Positions 23,198 to 49,879 of a DNA stretch of 64,000 bases are shown here, piece after piece. How positions within the stretch are numbered: position 1 is the stretch's first letter; each line of letters starts with the position of its first letter. Source of the DNA: Ascaris suum (taxonomy: Eukaryota > Nematoda > Chromadorea > Rhabditida > Ascarididae). The stretch covers positions 4,039,213 through 4,103,212 of the forward strand of contig CM024172.1 in NCBI GenBank assembly GCA_013433145.1. Reading direction: 5' to 3'. The position numbers were made by a program, and so were the translations under genes. Below the pieces are notes generated by a model. That model saw only the letters and a program-made list of their open reading frames with translations. It made no database searches and was not told where the DNA came from.

Positions 23198-26100
23198 TTC
23201 GAAACGCAACCAGCAGTATGCCGCTGTGCCTTCTTCTCTTTTATAAACTCCATCAAACACAACTGGTTTCCACATTTCAACGCGAGGGAAATTCTTCTGT
23301 CTTTGGAGCGTTCCATCTACCGGTGTTCAAATATGCAACATGACAAGGAACACCGTCGACGATTCATCGACCATTCAGATATAAATATACGCAAAAGCTA
23401 CGGTGAAACGAAGCGATCTCTATGTGCGTTGAAAAAGCAATGACGGAATGAAAAATTGTGACAGCATGAAACTGGCGGCAGCAAGGTATTGCTTCAAAAT
23501 GAAGCCTCGTCAACTAGTTGCGTCTTAGAAGCACTCCTCCCATCCAAATCCATCCAAATAAATGCTTGTTGCTTTTAACGGATTTGAGTACACAATTACT
23601 TTCATACATTTGTAAACTCATACTTTCAACGAGTACTTTATGGGTAAATAAATATCTGCAATGCAAATTCTATACAAATGCTCGAGTTCTTATTTTTCAT
23701 TGCAGGTTAACCGTCATTACCGACTGAAGAGCAGTTCGAAAATTGAATGAAAGAAGATGGTCGAAGTGATCATCTCGAAATTAAACAGCATGGTGCTCGC
23801 CAATTCGAGCAATCAACATACCGAAATGTACAAAGAACACACAAAGGTTGACATTTATATCAGGAGTTCAATTTTGTTTTCGCTATAGTCAATTTCGGGT
23901 CATCAAACGAATATTGATGGATGCCACTTTTTCCCCTCAGATCACATCATCTCCTCGTTGAACATGAATTTATCTTATTCGCACTTGTTCAGTGCTCTTA
24001 TCGCGCCTATATTTCCAACTTAATCATTTTTCCTTGATGGGCAGATTTTTGAAGTGTTTCTTTCGAGAATGCTGATTACAGCGCGCGAATTTTTTTTGTA
24101 CCCTTCTAGTGATGCGTATATCAATCAACGTCAAGTTTCGCATTGCGCCTGGTGATGGCGAAATGCTTAGCTCTTTTCTTGAAAACAACTTCCGCTGTTT
24201 TAAGAGAAACGAAAACGTTGCAACTGCTGTGATTGCGCATCCTTTTCGTTGCTGAATTCATCGTATTCAATCATTTTCAATTCGTCACGCGAGTTTATTT
24301 GTTTTTGAATTTTAATTTTTTCCTCGATCTTCTCATATTTCCATATTTCATTTGTTCTCACCTCTTTAATTCCAACAATATTTTCATATTTTCATTTAAT
24401 TTTTTCCTCGATTTTCTCAAGACATACAGATGATCGTGTCATGAACCTTCTTGCAGCTAGATGAGAATAAAAACTTCATATGTCGGCGGAGCGGATAGCC
24501 GAGGACAAGCGCCTATGCAGTACTGAGGTTGTTTACATTTACAAACGTATAAAATTTTTAGTTTTCAAGTTTTCAGCTGGGTGTCAACTGAACGCCAGCG
24601 CTGAGATGAAAGCATGATTCGTATCAAATCAGCAGTGGCACAATGTTGGGAGGATTCTGAACTGTTTGGTGCTTCCAGCGTAATATTCACTGTTATCTAA
24701 TAACATTTCGTCTGCGTGAATATTAGTACCGATGAGGTGACCATGCTTCCATGCAGAATTCGCCGAGCATTCCACTCTTCAAATAACTTCCGCCACCATC
24801 AAGAATCGGTCTGAACGGATACTTGCATGCGGAGAAATTGTAGGTGGAAAACTACTCGAGGTGTTTCAGTACGCGAACCGCTTGCATCAAAAAGCGTGAC
24901 ATGTACTTCTGGTACTTGATGCAGCAAAGGTGGAAAGAAAAATTTTCAGTCAAAGTGAAAAACATTGTGGGAAGGGTTGTGTTCGATCTTTTGGAATGGT
25001 CACGCCTGCCTGAGAAATGTGCTCTGTAAGGCATTTCTCAATTACCTTAACTTTTATTAGTGGCAACAGCAGATTGCTCTTATTCCATAAATGAACTGTG
25101 AATGTATGGGACACTCGAGTAAAGAATACCAAAGTATGTGTTCCACTCAGGGTTTAACGACGACAAAAAACGACTACTACAGCTTCCCGGGAGTTCGAGT
25201 AGCTGTAAGCAAAAGACGCTACCATTCCGCCGAAATATTTCTTTGACGAATTGAACAGGTAAATTTGGAACGATAGGGCATTCATACCAACTCTGCCCTC
25301 CTCTTGGTCCGTCGTCTCGATCAGCGTGCTATCAAACCTCAGTCACTATTCATGTTCTCACGTTATTATAGAATAGTGGAGCGAAGGATTCTGGAAGCCT
25401 GACAACGCAAATCTTGCTTTATTGCAAGAGAGTGAAAAGAAGATCAATCGCTGAAAAAATCGTCGTTTCGTCCGTTCAAAAAAAATTGAGCAGGTTCCTC
25501 AACAATTTTGCTGCAACAAAAAGCAGCCAAACATTAGAAAAATCTAAGCACGTTCAGAGCTTGATTAGTCTATAAATTTCACCCCATAAAATGCAGAACA
25601 AATTGTCATTGCATATTTTCTGTTGATAGAGTTTAAAACACTTTTTCTTTCAGAATTCCGGTAATAAATTTTTAAGTAAGATTCCTGGCTTGACATATGG
25701 AGTGCGTTTCATAGCGATTGCATATGGCAAAAACAGGATCAGGTCATTGGATCAGCTGAATCATCTCGACAGGCGTGCTATCATTTCTTAAGTTATGAAC
25801 CGACGAAAACATGCAAGACCTTGTACTATTATGAAGGAAAGTGTATGATGCTTGGTATTTGAACCTTGTAAGGTTCAGCTATTGATGTTGACAAAATGGG
25901 TAAATAAGCCAAAGCAATCATCACCGCAGACACAAATTAAAGAGAACGTGTGTTAGAAAGGCTGATGTCGCGAAAAAGGTATTTGCTCATAGTGGTGCTC
26001 GTTCATTTATCACATTTCGCAAGTTATAGCGCTTTTTTGTGTCATCTCGAAAAAACTCGATATTCGTAAGACGGTTAATAAACTTCAACGATTGGATGGG

Positions 26101-27301
26101 TTGCTAGAAAGTAGCAACTTGTCATATGGTAGCGTATAAAAAGTTTAATCGGGAGCAAAAGTTATCAATTTCGAGGTGTTCCACATTATGCAGCACTCGA
26201 AATAACTGCTCTTATAAGAGTGTATGAAAACTGCCAGAAATTCAAGGCAGAAATTGAAGGCTTTGCAACATCGCACGCTCAGCTTCGGTTGTCGACATTT
26301 CCCGGTAAGGAGATAGTTTAGCTTTAGTGCTATTTCATAAAATCAACCTCTTTATTGTTTTCTTGTCGGTACATCACCAGTGGCCAGTTATGAATTCCGC
26401 TAATATTTGCCATCATTTGCTACTTTCAATCTTTCTTAGCTACCTTCCAGTTTCCGTCAGTCATTTCTATAATCACTACACGTTGTTCAATGCAAAATTT
26501 CATTAACGTATTTTCAATATCCGACAATATTATGACGTCATAATAGTTTTATTTCTTCAAAATGATTTTGCAAACCAAAAATGACAGGTAATTTGATGAT
26601 TAATTTCATTGCGACAAAATGCAAATATTTTCTTGACTTTTTAATTCGTTAATTTCAAACAACGCTATTCAACAAAATTCCCCTCTGAAATTCTCCAAGA
26701 AATAGCATATTTCTTTCAACAGTTCACCTACGTCTTCTGTTTCCCTTACCTATCAACATGACTTTTCCTGTTTTTCAAAAGAGCGTTTTCTTCCATCATA
26801 GAATTTTTGCATTAAGAAGTTATTCTCTCATTGGACGAAAAAGTTTTCTATTCAAGGCGGTTCCTCAAACGAGGAGAATTAGCTGCTCAATAATAACATC
26901 TAATACGTCTTCTTGATAATAATGTGGCATGGAGCTGTCATCTATGCCGTAAGACAAACTATTATTATGAACTGATATTGTCCATCGACTTTCTGCGATG
27001 GAAAACGATGGTAAATATGAGGTTAGGTTGAATCACTTGATTGTAATCAAGTGAATGCGACATTGCATCGGAAGTGAATTGTAATTCAATGTTGTAATCA
27101 AGTGAATTCATTGTAATCAACACTGCATCGGAAGAATAACTTCTTTAATATGAACCAAAATATACCTCAGGCGATTCAGCACCCGTTAAGTGCCCTCAAT
27201 TTTGGCTTCAATATTAATAACCGTTAATCCTTCAAGCGAGAATTGCCGTCATTCATCAAATCATTCCGATGTTCCACTAATAATTTAGTGGCAACAAAAC
27301 A
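23198..27301. other. 4 kb with no confident gene
   Basis: A duplicated pyrimidine-rich word (TTTAATTTTTTCCTCGAT, near 24311 and 24395) and a repeat at 27033-27134 are visible. Between 24947 and 25420 several short plus-strand frames lie next to good splice signals, for example an AATTTTCAG acceptor at 24946 and donors at 25028 and 25258. Alternative joinings conflict in phase, so no model is offered. Confidence 0.45.
27033..27134. repeat. Palindrome plus degenerate tandem repeat
   Basis: TCACTTGATT (27033-27042) and AATCAAGTGA (27045-27054) form a 10-bp palindrome with a 2-nt centre. The block TTGTAATCAAGTGAAT ... CATCGGAAG occurs at 27041-27075 and again, with extra internal bases, at 27092-27134. 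It lies 170 bp upstream of the IQ-motif gene start. Confidence 0.75.
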
Positions 27302-33415
<6,114 letters not shown>

Positions 33416-34794
33416 TCATTTATGAAGAGTTCGTTGTGCTTTGAAGCTTAATGCTGCTCATTTCACAACCTTTTCGCTTCATAATTCTCCCTTCATCTTT
33501 TCATTTATCGCGAAAACTCCACATCAATTTTTATCCTCATATCTTTTATACAGTCCGATTTCTCTCTTGTTGAACTATTCCCTCATCTTCCTTTATTTCC
33601 CCTCTCTCTTCCGTCTAGATTACACTTCGCGCAAATACGTAAATTTGTCGTGCTTTGTTATATGTAAAATACAAGCGTAATTAGATTAAAGATGTGATGT
33701 TGCCTCATGCTTGCAAATAAATAGGGCTATATTGGCATTGATGACGTGAAATGAATCAATTCATTCGAAGGGAACACGAAAGAAGAATAAATAGCGATAA
33801 TATCGAAAAGGACAAGGATAATTATTTGCCCCTTTCATTATCCCCGTCGAACATGCAGTGCAATTCCGAGACACCGCATAAGAACAAAACCTCGAAGTAA
33901 ACAAGACTGAAGGCAATACAATGTTACACGGTACCTGTAAACAACAAAAACAGCCAGCATGAAAAGATATACCTACCGGTGAAATAATCGATTTTCCGAT
34001 CAGCATTTAATCGAAGGACAACTCATTCCACAAATATTGCAAACTCCCTCCAAGTTTTAAAAGCTGTCCGCATATCGTTTAAAGATTTCCTCAATGCTCT
34101 TTCGCAAGACAAAAAAATGAATTATCTAGATGAAAAAAGGATCCTAATTAAATTCTTCAGTTTTATCTCTGAACAAGCAATAAGAATCATAAGAAAATAA
34201 TCTCCTTGCACAATTTAATATCCCATATAATAAATACGAAGAGGAACAAAACGACATTGATATGATCTCATTGGGAGAAAATATAAAGAGTACCGAGCCG
34301 GGTGATCTTAAAACAGAGAAGCAGGTAACAGTGTGAATGTTCGATCCAAAAAATATGAACAGCCGGAAATTCTAGAAACAGGAGCAAGAACTCGAACAGT
34401 CGAGAAATACGAACAACTCTTAAAAGAATGCCGGAAAATTAGATTAGAATCACACCATGCTTAGATCTCACAGTTAGTACAGTATAATCTAATAAATCAA
34501 ACCCGAACTACAAGGAATTTCTGAACATTTGATGTCAACTATGAATTCCTACAAGATGCGAACTAGAACGATTCGAACCCGCTTGCAACATCGAAAGGGT
34601 TTCAGTGAACGTCTAAAAATAACAACAAATGAAACGAGAAAAACCCATGAATGCAAAATTTAGAAAAGCAAAAAACATGGATCTCCACTCTTAAACATCA
34701 GTGTTTACATAGCGTGAGAAAAAAATCGGCAAACGCCCCCAAAGATGCCAACCCGCCACCTTGTCAAACCTTTCACCTAAATTGATCATATCTT
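33416..34794. other. 1.4 kb intergenic, convergent 3' ends
   Basis: This lies between the stop codon of the plus-strand IQ gene and that of the minus-strand ZNF330 gene. An AATAAA word near 33716 could serve as the IQ gene polyadenylation signal. Nothing else is recognised apart from pyrimidine-rich sequence at 33480-33610. Confidence 0.6.
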
Positions 34795-41643
<6,849 letters not shown>

Positions 41644-41867
41644 TCACACTGCTTTATCTCTGCTAACGAGGCACTGAACATTATTTCAACAGTCAGTAAA
41701 AAGAGACCTGAGCTATTCATTTTAGTGACTACAATCGAAGATAAACTGCCACTTTAAAGCGCATCTACAAAACTGTGCTGAAAAAAAAATGTTCTCATCA
41801 CCGCAAAGTCGCTTTTTGCACGTGCATGTCAATATTTGCAGATCCGACATATACGATTCACAAGCCG

Positions 41868-42581
41868 CTAACGCCACGACGATGAAATTTGCTTCAAATA
41901 ATCTACACGTGAGATGCCCACCGCGCTAATGGCTTTCCGGTCCTCGTAGGCTGCTGGAAGTAAAATTGGATGAATTCTGACGATTCGCAGAGACGCTCCG
42001 TCAAGTGCATATGTGAATCGCATCACTTACCCTCGCGCACTTCTCCACTTGGCAGTCTTGTGAGATTTCTGCAGAAACCGACTACACAAAAACGCTTTAC
42101 TGAGAGTCGGAAATTGAGCTTTGCTGGGAATAAAGAAAGTAATGAAGACATCAACGATTCTGTGCTTTCTGAAGCCACCTAGACCGTTCGCTTTCATGTT
42201 GCGACGCTTCGAGAAAAAATCTCTCCGAGAAGTCAGAGGCACAATGTGCGGTGATGGTGTCTGCGGTAGTGCTGCACGAACAAAAAAATCACTCGATAAT
42301 TCACAGATTCTGGCAAGTCTTGAATCCCACTCACGTGCTCTGGATGCCAAGCGGTTGCCTGTCCCAACCACCCATCGATCCCGAATTTCGCTGAGCTCCT
42401 GATGGTTTAGGAAGGACGAATTTATGCCGGCATCCCCTCCCCCCTCAGAACTATAAAACAGACAAAGTCTCGTCGGAATTCCGGAAGAATTCAATTATGG
42501 GATCACCAATGCCAACCACTGTCCAAGTAAAAACGCTCCAAGCACCAAAGCAGGCAAGTAAATGAACCAGGAAGCACGGAC
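41868..42581 (-). CDS. Unassigned membrane protein, 3' five exons, probable operon partner of ZNF330
   Basis: Five exons agree in phase: 42581-42507, 42398-42335, 42271-42185, 42123-42031 and 41953-41868 (stop TAG). Introns are 63 to 108 nt, with strong sites such as C|GTGAGT, TTTTTTTGTTCGTGCAG, G|GTAAGT and TTTACTTCCAG. The first visible exon encodes a hydrophobic helix (FIYLPALVLGAFLLGQWLAL). Then follow ELSEIRDRWVVGTGN, a Pro-rich piece (PLPQTPSPHIVP), the basic SRRDFFSKRRNMKAN, RLPSGEVREAAYEDRKA and the C-terminus RVDYLKQISSSWR. At least 134 residues are seen. No family is recognised, and 5' exons were not found. A single-pass membrane or organellar protein is a fair guess. The 244-nt gap to the ZNF330 acceptor is in the range of nematode operons. 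Confidence 0.5.
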
Positions 42582-45500
42582 CTTTATTAGCGTCTTTCGT
42601 TTTGAACAACAAACCATTTTTGACTGTTTTTGTTTCCCAATAGAACAAAACTAGAATCTGATATCCTTTCTCTTTCATGAAAAAGATGTTTAAGTTAGAA
42701 AATTCCCCTGACTACTGCAAGGGTGTTCTGCAGCAGTTAAGATCATCATCACTAAGGACTCAGTGCATGCACACAACATTAACGAAGGCCATTAACGCAT
42801 ATTCAATAAAACATTCAATAAGTTGAGGTGGGATGCGGGCGGAGAAACGAGGGTAAGAGCATTTCTTTAGCTGGCAGCGATTCGTTCGATGGTATATCTA
42901 CGCTACGAAATATAACAAGAAACTGCACAAGTGCACGAAAGCTGCGCACATTCGCTGCGAACAGCGAACCGATCTGTGCTCATACTCTCACAAGCGTACG
43001 CACTGCTACCGTTACCTGTATATTGTGCAAATCGTTCAATATCGCGCAGTAGCGAGTAATGGAAACGCGCAAACTTCCAGTAGGTGAAAGTAGTTTTTTT
43101 CAACTGACCGCCTTAGAATGCCGAATCATTCCACCATTGGAAATTGAAGCTAAATTATAGCACAGGAAGTACTTTTTCTCGATGCGCCCAGCTCCATTGC
43201 ATGGAGGCGCCAAAACTTCCCCTAGCAACGTTTCCAGTAGGAACACTGCTAATATTATTGTCACATTAGGATTAATGTTGAATATTATGTCTGAAGCTGC
43301 AACGAAATGCCTAGTGGAGGAGCCAGTTTTATATTCGAATGCTTGTCAGTGCTCCTCAATTTGTCCATGGCCATACAGAAAACATGAGTTCACTTCAGAA
43401 GCATCGCAATTACCTCAAAATCAGTGTTCACTTATAATTCCACGATAGCCAACACCTCGCTCAAAGGAAGCACGTCTTTGGCCATTGGCTGTCTTTGACG
43501 AGTTATGTTGGCTGAATTTCACTTTCAAAACGGCGTTGCTCCGCGTTAACGAGTAGACGATGTCATTCAAATTTGAGCGACTCATCGAACGTCCAATAAC
43601 GATAATTTACAGTGAGAGTGCTTCATGAACGCATACTTTGACAAATGCGCTAGCTCGTCGTTGTAAAAGAACCAAATTTATAGCAAGTTTACGTTCACCT
43701 TTGATTTTATGGCAATAAGTGTCCGCGCATTCACGTATTTACCGTAGAAATTGAGATGCAATAATACAACATTTCCCTTCAAATCTCAAGTTAAACATAT
43801 GGGACTTTTAGCTTTTATGCAGAAATACGTTGCTTCAAGCTATGGCATCGTCCAGTGCGGAATAAATCATGCCTTATCAAGGCAACAACATAAGGCACAG
43901 CACATTTTCGCTGCAACGCCATGCGAATATTGAATGCAGCAAATTCTTTGCCGAATGACGTCATCTCATTATAATTCTGAAAAATTGAACCTGATTTTGG
44001 GAGTAAGTGGCAACTTTTCATCCATTAAGCCAACGCATTTGCTGCTTTTTTGGGTATCCACATATGTAAAGCATAAAACACTACTCCTATTGCCAGAGTT
44101 GCTTCGAAAGAAACGGGCAATGAGCGGACAGGACAAGCTGAGGAAGAGCCATAACTCGTTTTAATGCTTTAAAAATGCTTTTGATAGCATCGTTTCGGCT
44201 CATGAATGGAATAACGAGGAGCATTAAGGCAATCAATTGAGGGTTTTCTAGGTGGAAAAAATTGATCACATTTTAATCAAAATTCGTCTTAACGTCGCCG
44301 CGGTGCGATCAGACCGCAAAATCCAATGGCATCAATGCTTCTGAGATATGGATTTAGGAGATCCCGATGCCGCGGTTTGATATTCTGTTTTAATGGACCG
44401 TCCAAATATATGATGCTTTGTAGTTCGCAGCAGCTTCTTAATAATCAGCTCCTCCAATCCAAAAAGTGCATAATTTGCGTGTTTATATGTTCATGAAAGC
44501 AAGGCAACAAGTCGGCAAGAGAACTCTTGCTACTGAAATCACAAGAGAAGAAATATCACCAAATTGTGCACTCTGCAATCAGCCGGATAGCTAGCAAGAG
44601 AAATCTAAACTGAATATCATGCAAAGCTCATAATTTCAACGCATTCAAGTGTGCTTTCACACAAATTAAGCACAGCCAACACAAATCGTTTTCGCTCGTA
44701 AATGGAAATTTCTCCCGAAGACGCTTAAGTTTCATATAAATAGTGTGTTGTTATCGGTGAATTCTTATCGTCGTCCATCTTCACTCATCAGCTAATAATC
44801 ATTTCCCGAATAAATTACGCCAACGATAAAGTGGAGAGCGTGTTGAACAAGTTTGATTTTTTTGGTCCATCCTAAATTATAAACGTACGGAGCCATTTTC
44901 AGCTGAGTGAAGTTTCATAGCACATCTGTGAAAGTAGGTTTTGATTGATACAGTAATTTTCTAGTGCTCTTATGAAGTGCATCTGCTAAGCAGTGCGATG
45001 CGACGAGTCCTTTTATGCGTGGACTGGTCCAAACACGACTCTCTATACAACTTCTGCATCAGAGTGCAAGCCAAAACAGTACTATCTTGTTCGTACACCT
45101 GCACGCGTACATACACTCCGTCAAAAGGTGTTCGGATGATTGCCTCACCTGTTAGCTGGTGTAGTTGAATGTTGATGCGCAAATGCGCCTTCACTAGCAT
45201 CGCCAGTAGTTATACCTTGGGGAAGTTGATAGAGACCCGTTTCGTTGCGCTGCAATGGTCTTCAATTGTTTATTTGCTACCACTCTAATCCTACTATGCC
45301 GCATTCGATAAATTATTCCGCATTTCAGGAGACTATTCCACGTGTTCAAGCCATGCTCTGTGTAGAAAAAACTCCTTTGCTTCCGACTTTCAAACACGAA
45401 TTCATTCATTCAATTTGAGGTCTTTGCTTTCCTTTTAGGATAACTCTATTTCAGGTGTCGCCATTTCAAAATCTGATTCCACACCCATAAAGAAGAGTAT

Positions 45501-48500
45501 TTTCTAATCGAATGCCATTAAACTATGCCATTGACCATAGGTTCCCTAACTTTGATTTTAATCAAAAAAGGAAAATCGCAAAATGCAATCATATGTTGAT
45601 CATTAGAGAAATCAACGTCTGTTCACTGCTCACTTCCCTGGAAGATCACTACCGTCAGCATCATGGAGACGTCGTTGACTTTCGGTACAATCTTCTTCAT
45701 TAGCATTTCATTATTCGCTCTTACATTTAAGCAAGATACTGTTTATTTCTGCGTAAAACCTATACGATTAGCGTTCAAGGAAAGCTGTGATCACGTTTAG
45801 AGCAGTAGCTTTCTCTATGAAAGCATTATGACGAGGAGATTCTATACTGATAGATACTCAACTGTTGAAAGGCTAATCAGAAAATACGTCGTCGAATTTA
45901 GCTGAAATTACCAAGAAAATGATACATCTCTTTCAGCAATTTGCCGTATCTGATTGCAGGAAGCTGCACGAATTGTGTGAATTCCCCAAAACTATTCTAG
46001 TCTAAAGTGTATTTGAATAATTGTGTACTGCATTTGGATAATTGCGATCGTGAAAGCGCTGTAGTGGTGAAAATATGAACTCAACGGCATAAACTCATTA
46101 AATATGCATAAATGATTATCACTGAACGGCTTAGTCCTTGAATCTCAAAATTTTTCTAAGGCAACATTTTCAGGATGCAGGAAGGGGACAGTTTCGAGAA
46201 GTTTTAAAAGATTTTGGCCTGCGGACTCGGCGATGATGAAAAGAGGTACTGGAATTTTGAGATTGATGAGCATTGGATTTATCCGCGCTTAAGTCGGCTT
46301 CAGTATTCGTTTCCATATCGCACTGATTCTGATATTTTGTATGTTCCTTATGTACTTTTATTACCGAATATATGCAAATTCATCCAGCCACAGGAGAAAA
46401 CCTTGAAAATGCACAAAATGAGATCAAAGCGCATTATTCAATGCGATTAAGTTTGACTTGAAGCTTCTTTCAAGCTGAAGGCTGAGAATTTTTAACTTCA
46501 CTCATGAGTAAATTTGCAATATTCTTTACATGTCTTAGTTTATTTAATTGGCGACGTAGTTGTAACGCGTTTACGCAAAAACGTGCATCCTTTTTTTGTG
46601 GACATATCAATTAAAAACACTCACTGTTTAAAAAAACGAGCGTCCTTACTCTTTTTTTTTCAGCCGCATTGAAGTATCGGCAGCATTAAATGTTGCAAAT
46701 AGTCTGATGTGACAAAAAACGGTTCGCACATTCCCAAAAAATGCCATTTTATGAAAAGTGGTCAACTCAATTAAATTTGCATTTGAGAGGGCGGGATTAA
46801 ATTGTGATGGAGCAGAGCACTTTCGAGCAGCGAGCGAAATAAAATGTGCAAAACGCGAAAAGTTCCGAAAATCGTTTCTCCCACATGTAAAGCAAAATAA
46901 AGATTGCAAATAATATTTGATCAGACTGACAAATCACGTGATATAAAAGTTTTTGTTTTAGTAGAAATTGTTGAGCACTACAGATTACGATCAATTAATT
47001 TATTTACTTACTTATTTACTTTAAACGACAAAGCATTCATTACGAATAAATGTCTCTTCATATCACTACCACTGGCGCTTAGCTGAAGTTATAAGGTAGC
47101 GTGAAGGTAAGTGCTTAGACTCGTCTCCTGCGCATCGGATATTGACGAGTCGATTCATCGTTGTTCCGCTCAAGAAGATAGTTCCGATTTGCTTCACGGT
47201 CCTCATCCCGGTGAGTCCACTGATCGGAATGATTCGGTAGGCGAAGCCAAAGAGTTTGCTCGGAGCCCTCTTAAAACCGACCGCGCACTAAGCAATAGTA
47301 AACGATGAATCTATCAATTAATTATCAGTCTGAATTGTTACGCTTCCAGTAATTAATTATTGAAATTAGCATTCTGGCGGACGGTTGTAGATTTGCTAAC
47401 TGACTTTATTCCAAATTCGCCAATGTGCTATCACGCTAAGCGATATTAGATTTCCTCACCTATTTTCGCACTTTTTGCAGCGTTCTTAAATGTAATCATA
47501 AAAACACTTGTCGCACCAACTATTATCCATTATGCGTGTTTCTTCATTTATGTTTCTTACGTCCAGTGCATCACTCAAAATATGACAGAGAGACAATTCC
47601 CAGTAATTTAAGAATTGCCCTTCAGTATTGCCGTTCTCTCTCTAGGCACTGGGAAATTTTTTCTTTCACATACGTTCTTATCATGCATCAGTTTTCGTTC
47701 ACGAAACACCGATTTAACGATGCAGAATTGCAATGCTAATGAAATTATCGCAGCGCAGTGGGATATGAATACTTTAGGTTGTTCGATGTTGTGCCTGCAC
47801 AGTAAGTGGACAAGATTGATATTGCAAGCGTTTATTCGATTCGTCGTGCTTCTTTCAATGTTTTTAGCGATCTTTTGCCTTTATTCTGATCCCAACAAAT
47901 GCCCTCTTCCAAATGTAATCCTTTATTATCACAAGTCTTAAACGGTTTCTAAAGACTGTAGTGGCAATTCTACAAAACATGTCTATGGAAGTAGCATTTC
48001 GAAACATCGGTCCCAAATAGAGACGGAATACTGTGGAAAACTTATCATTCCCAACTTGTGTACTAGTCATCGAAAAAATATGCGAAGAACATTTGTGCAT
48101 AAAGTCAGCAGTGCAACTTAACTCTACAAGAATGCATTTACCAAGTGCATTGTGACGAAAAATATTTGTGCGCTTCGCACCAGCTTCCCTGGTACGCCCC
48201 TCCATGTGTTTATTAATAATTTCAGAGGTAAGGCAAAACAATATTTTTACCTTCTTCCATTTCATCTTTGTTTCTTGAATTAACGTCATTTCATCGATAA
48301 TGGCCATCAACTATTATAAAACTTAAACTCGTTCCAGAAAAGTGCTTGCAATTCCCAAAGTTTCTTCTGCTCCTACGAATATTTACAGAGAAAGCATGTG
48401 AGTGCATTTGCTAATATCTTTATGTCGAAAAAATTCCTATGTAATGCTCTTCGAGGAATGCTAAATGAGGGATATTTATGCAGGATTTACAAAAGAAATC

Positions 48501-49879
48501 TGCAGGGAACATTGAGAGAAAATTATTCTGCGCAACGGCAAAACATTCAAGTCACATCAAAGCAAACAAATTGTGAGCGTTCTTGCATTGCGACCATCGT
48601 GAGCACTTATCCGCTAATGGAATGGTTCCAATATGGAATAGCTCTTGCTCTTCGAACAAATCACAAAGCTGAAGCTTCATTTCGACGTCCATCTTAAAAG
48701 CTCAAAGATCGTCGCAAGTGAAATTCTCAAGTTTTAAAACCCCAATGGGGTTACCACTGATAGAAGTCGGATCAACTTGCGCAACTCATGAAGTCGAATT
48801 TATACAAGAACGAAATATGATGGAAATAAACGATACACGTATATATCAACGGCAATGAAGACGCAGTAATATTTATAGCATAAAAGAGAAAAAAAACATT
48901 ATGATCGTTTTCGGAAAAGAGTTGACCTATTTTTAGTGTGAAATGTGTCCTATACATGAATGCCTGACTCCATACTTTAAAAAAAGGCATAAAGCTCTCA
49001 ATTATGCGCCAATTTCACGCAGACTTTCATCTACATTTTCAGTTAAACTCTAAACAATATTAACCATAAGAACAAATCTGGATCGGGTAATATCCATAAC
49101 GTTGCTGAAACAAGGATGGAAGTATTTGAAGAATTAGTGGAGCGAGTTTTTTTCAGCAGAAGTCAACATAAAACGGGAAATTGAAGTTGAGGAATGGATC
49201 ATAGTGAACTGAGAAATGGACCATATAATTATGTGAATTTGAACAGCAAATAATACACTGATCGAGGAGGATTTTAACACATTCCCTCTTTTATGACTTA
49301 TTTTTGCTAATGGAATTACAACGAAAGCCATAATGTAAATGAAATTGGATTCTTTGGATATTCTCGAAAATTTCACAAATTTCATCACTTAGAGTCCACG
49401 ATGCAGAAACCGTATCAGTTATATTTCTGGTTCAATTATTGTCATATTATATTGTTACATTATGTTAGCATACTGTTGTAGGAAATCAAATCATATTTAA
49501 CATCACAGATGACTTTCATTTGACAAAATAAAGTTACCTTCATAAATTCGTATCACATATTGAATTTTGCCTCAGCTAATTCAGTTAATCAGCAATATCG
49601 AGTTGTTTAGAGATGCACACACTTATCAACAAATATTCGCGTAAATTGGCGCTTACAGAACGGTGCGCCTAAGGAAGACAGCCTATTTCTCTTTTTGAGA
49701 ATTGTCACCCAAAAATGGTGAAAGAATTCGATCCTTCGTTTGGAAAAAGTAATTCCCTTAAAGACTGCTATATATAGCAAGTGGAAGTAACTAGCTGCAC
49801 CGACAGAGTCCCATTCGGTTCATTTCAACGAGAAGTAAAGAAGAAGTCATCATACTCAAATTAATATGAATTTCTATAC
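42582..49879. other. 7 kb without a confident gene
   Basis: The segment holds D2 copy 2 and several isolated candidate exons. On the minus strand near 43170-43350, a hydrophobic signal-like run followed by PPCNGAG is open but lacks an initiator ATG. Near 48684 an ATG sits directly after GCTTTTAAG and opens MDVEMKLQLCDLFEEQEL. On the plus strand near 46173, an exon after ACATTTTCAG is open. None could be joined to neighbours in a consistent way, so they are not called as genes. Confidence 0.45.
47022..47311. repeat. Dispersed repeat D2, copy 2
   Basis: Homologous to 34996-35277 in the same orientation; the two copies differ at scattered positions and by a short indel around the GCTCAAGAAGATAG segment. 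No flanking target duplication was identified by eye. Confidence 0.85.

Noticed and set aside
42121..42402. Plus-strand open frame of 93 codons
   Set aside because: It overlaps three phase-consistent exons with strong splice sites on the minus strand.
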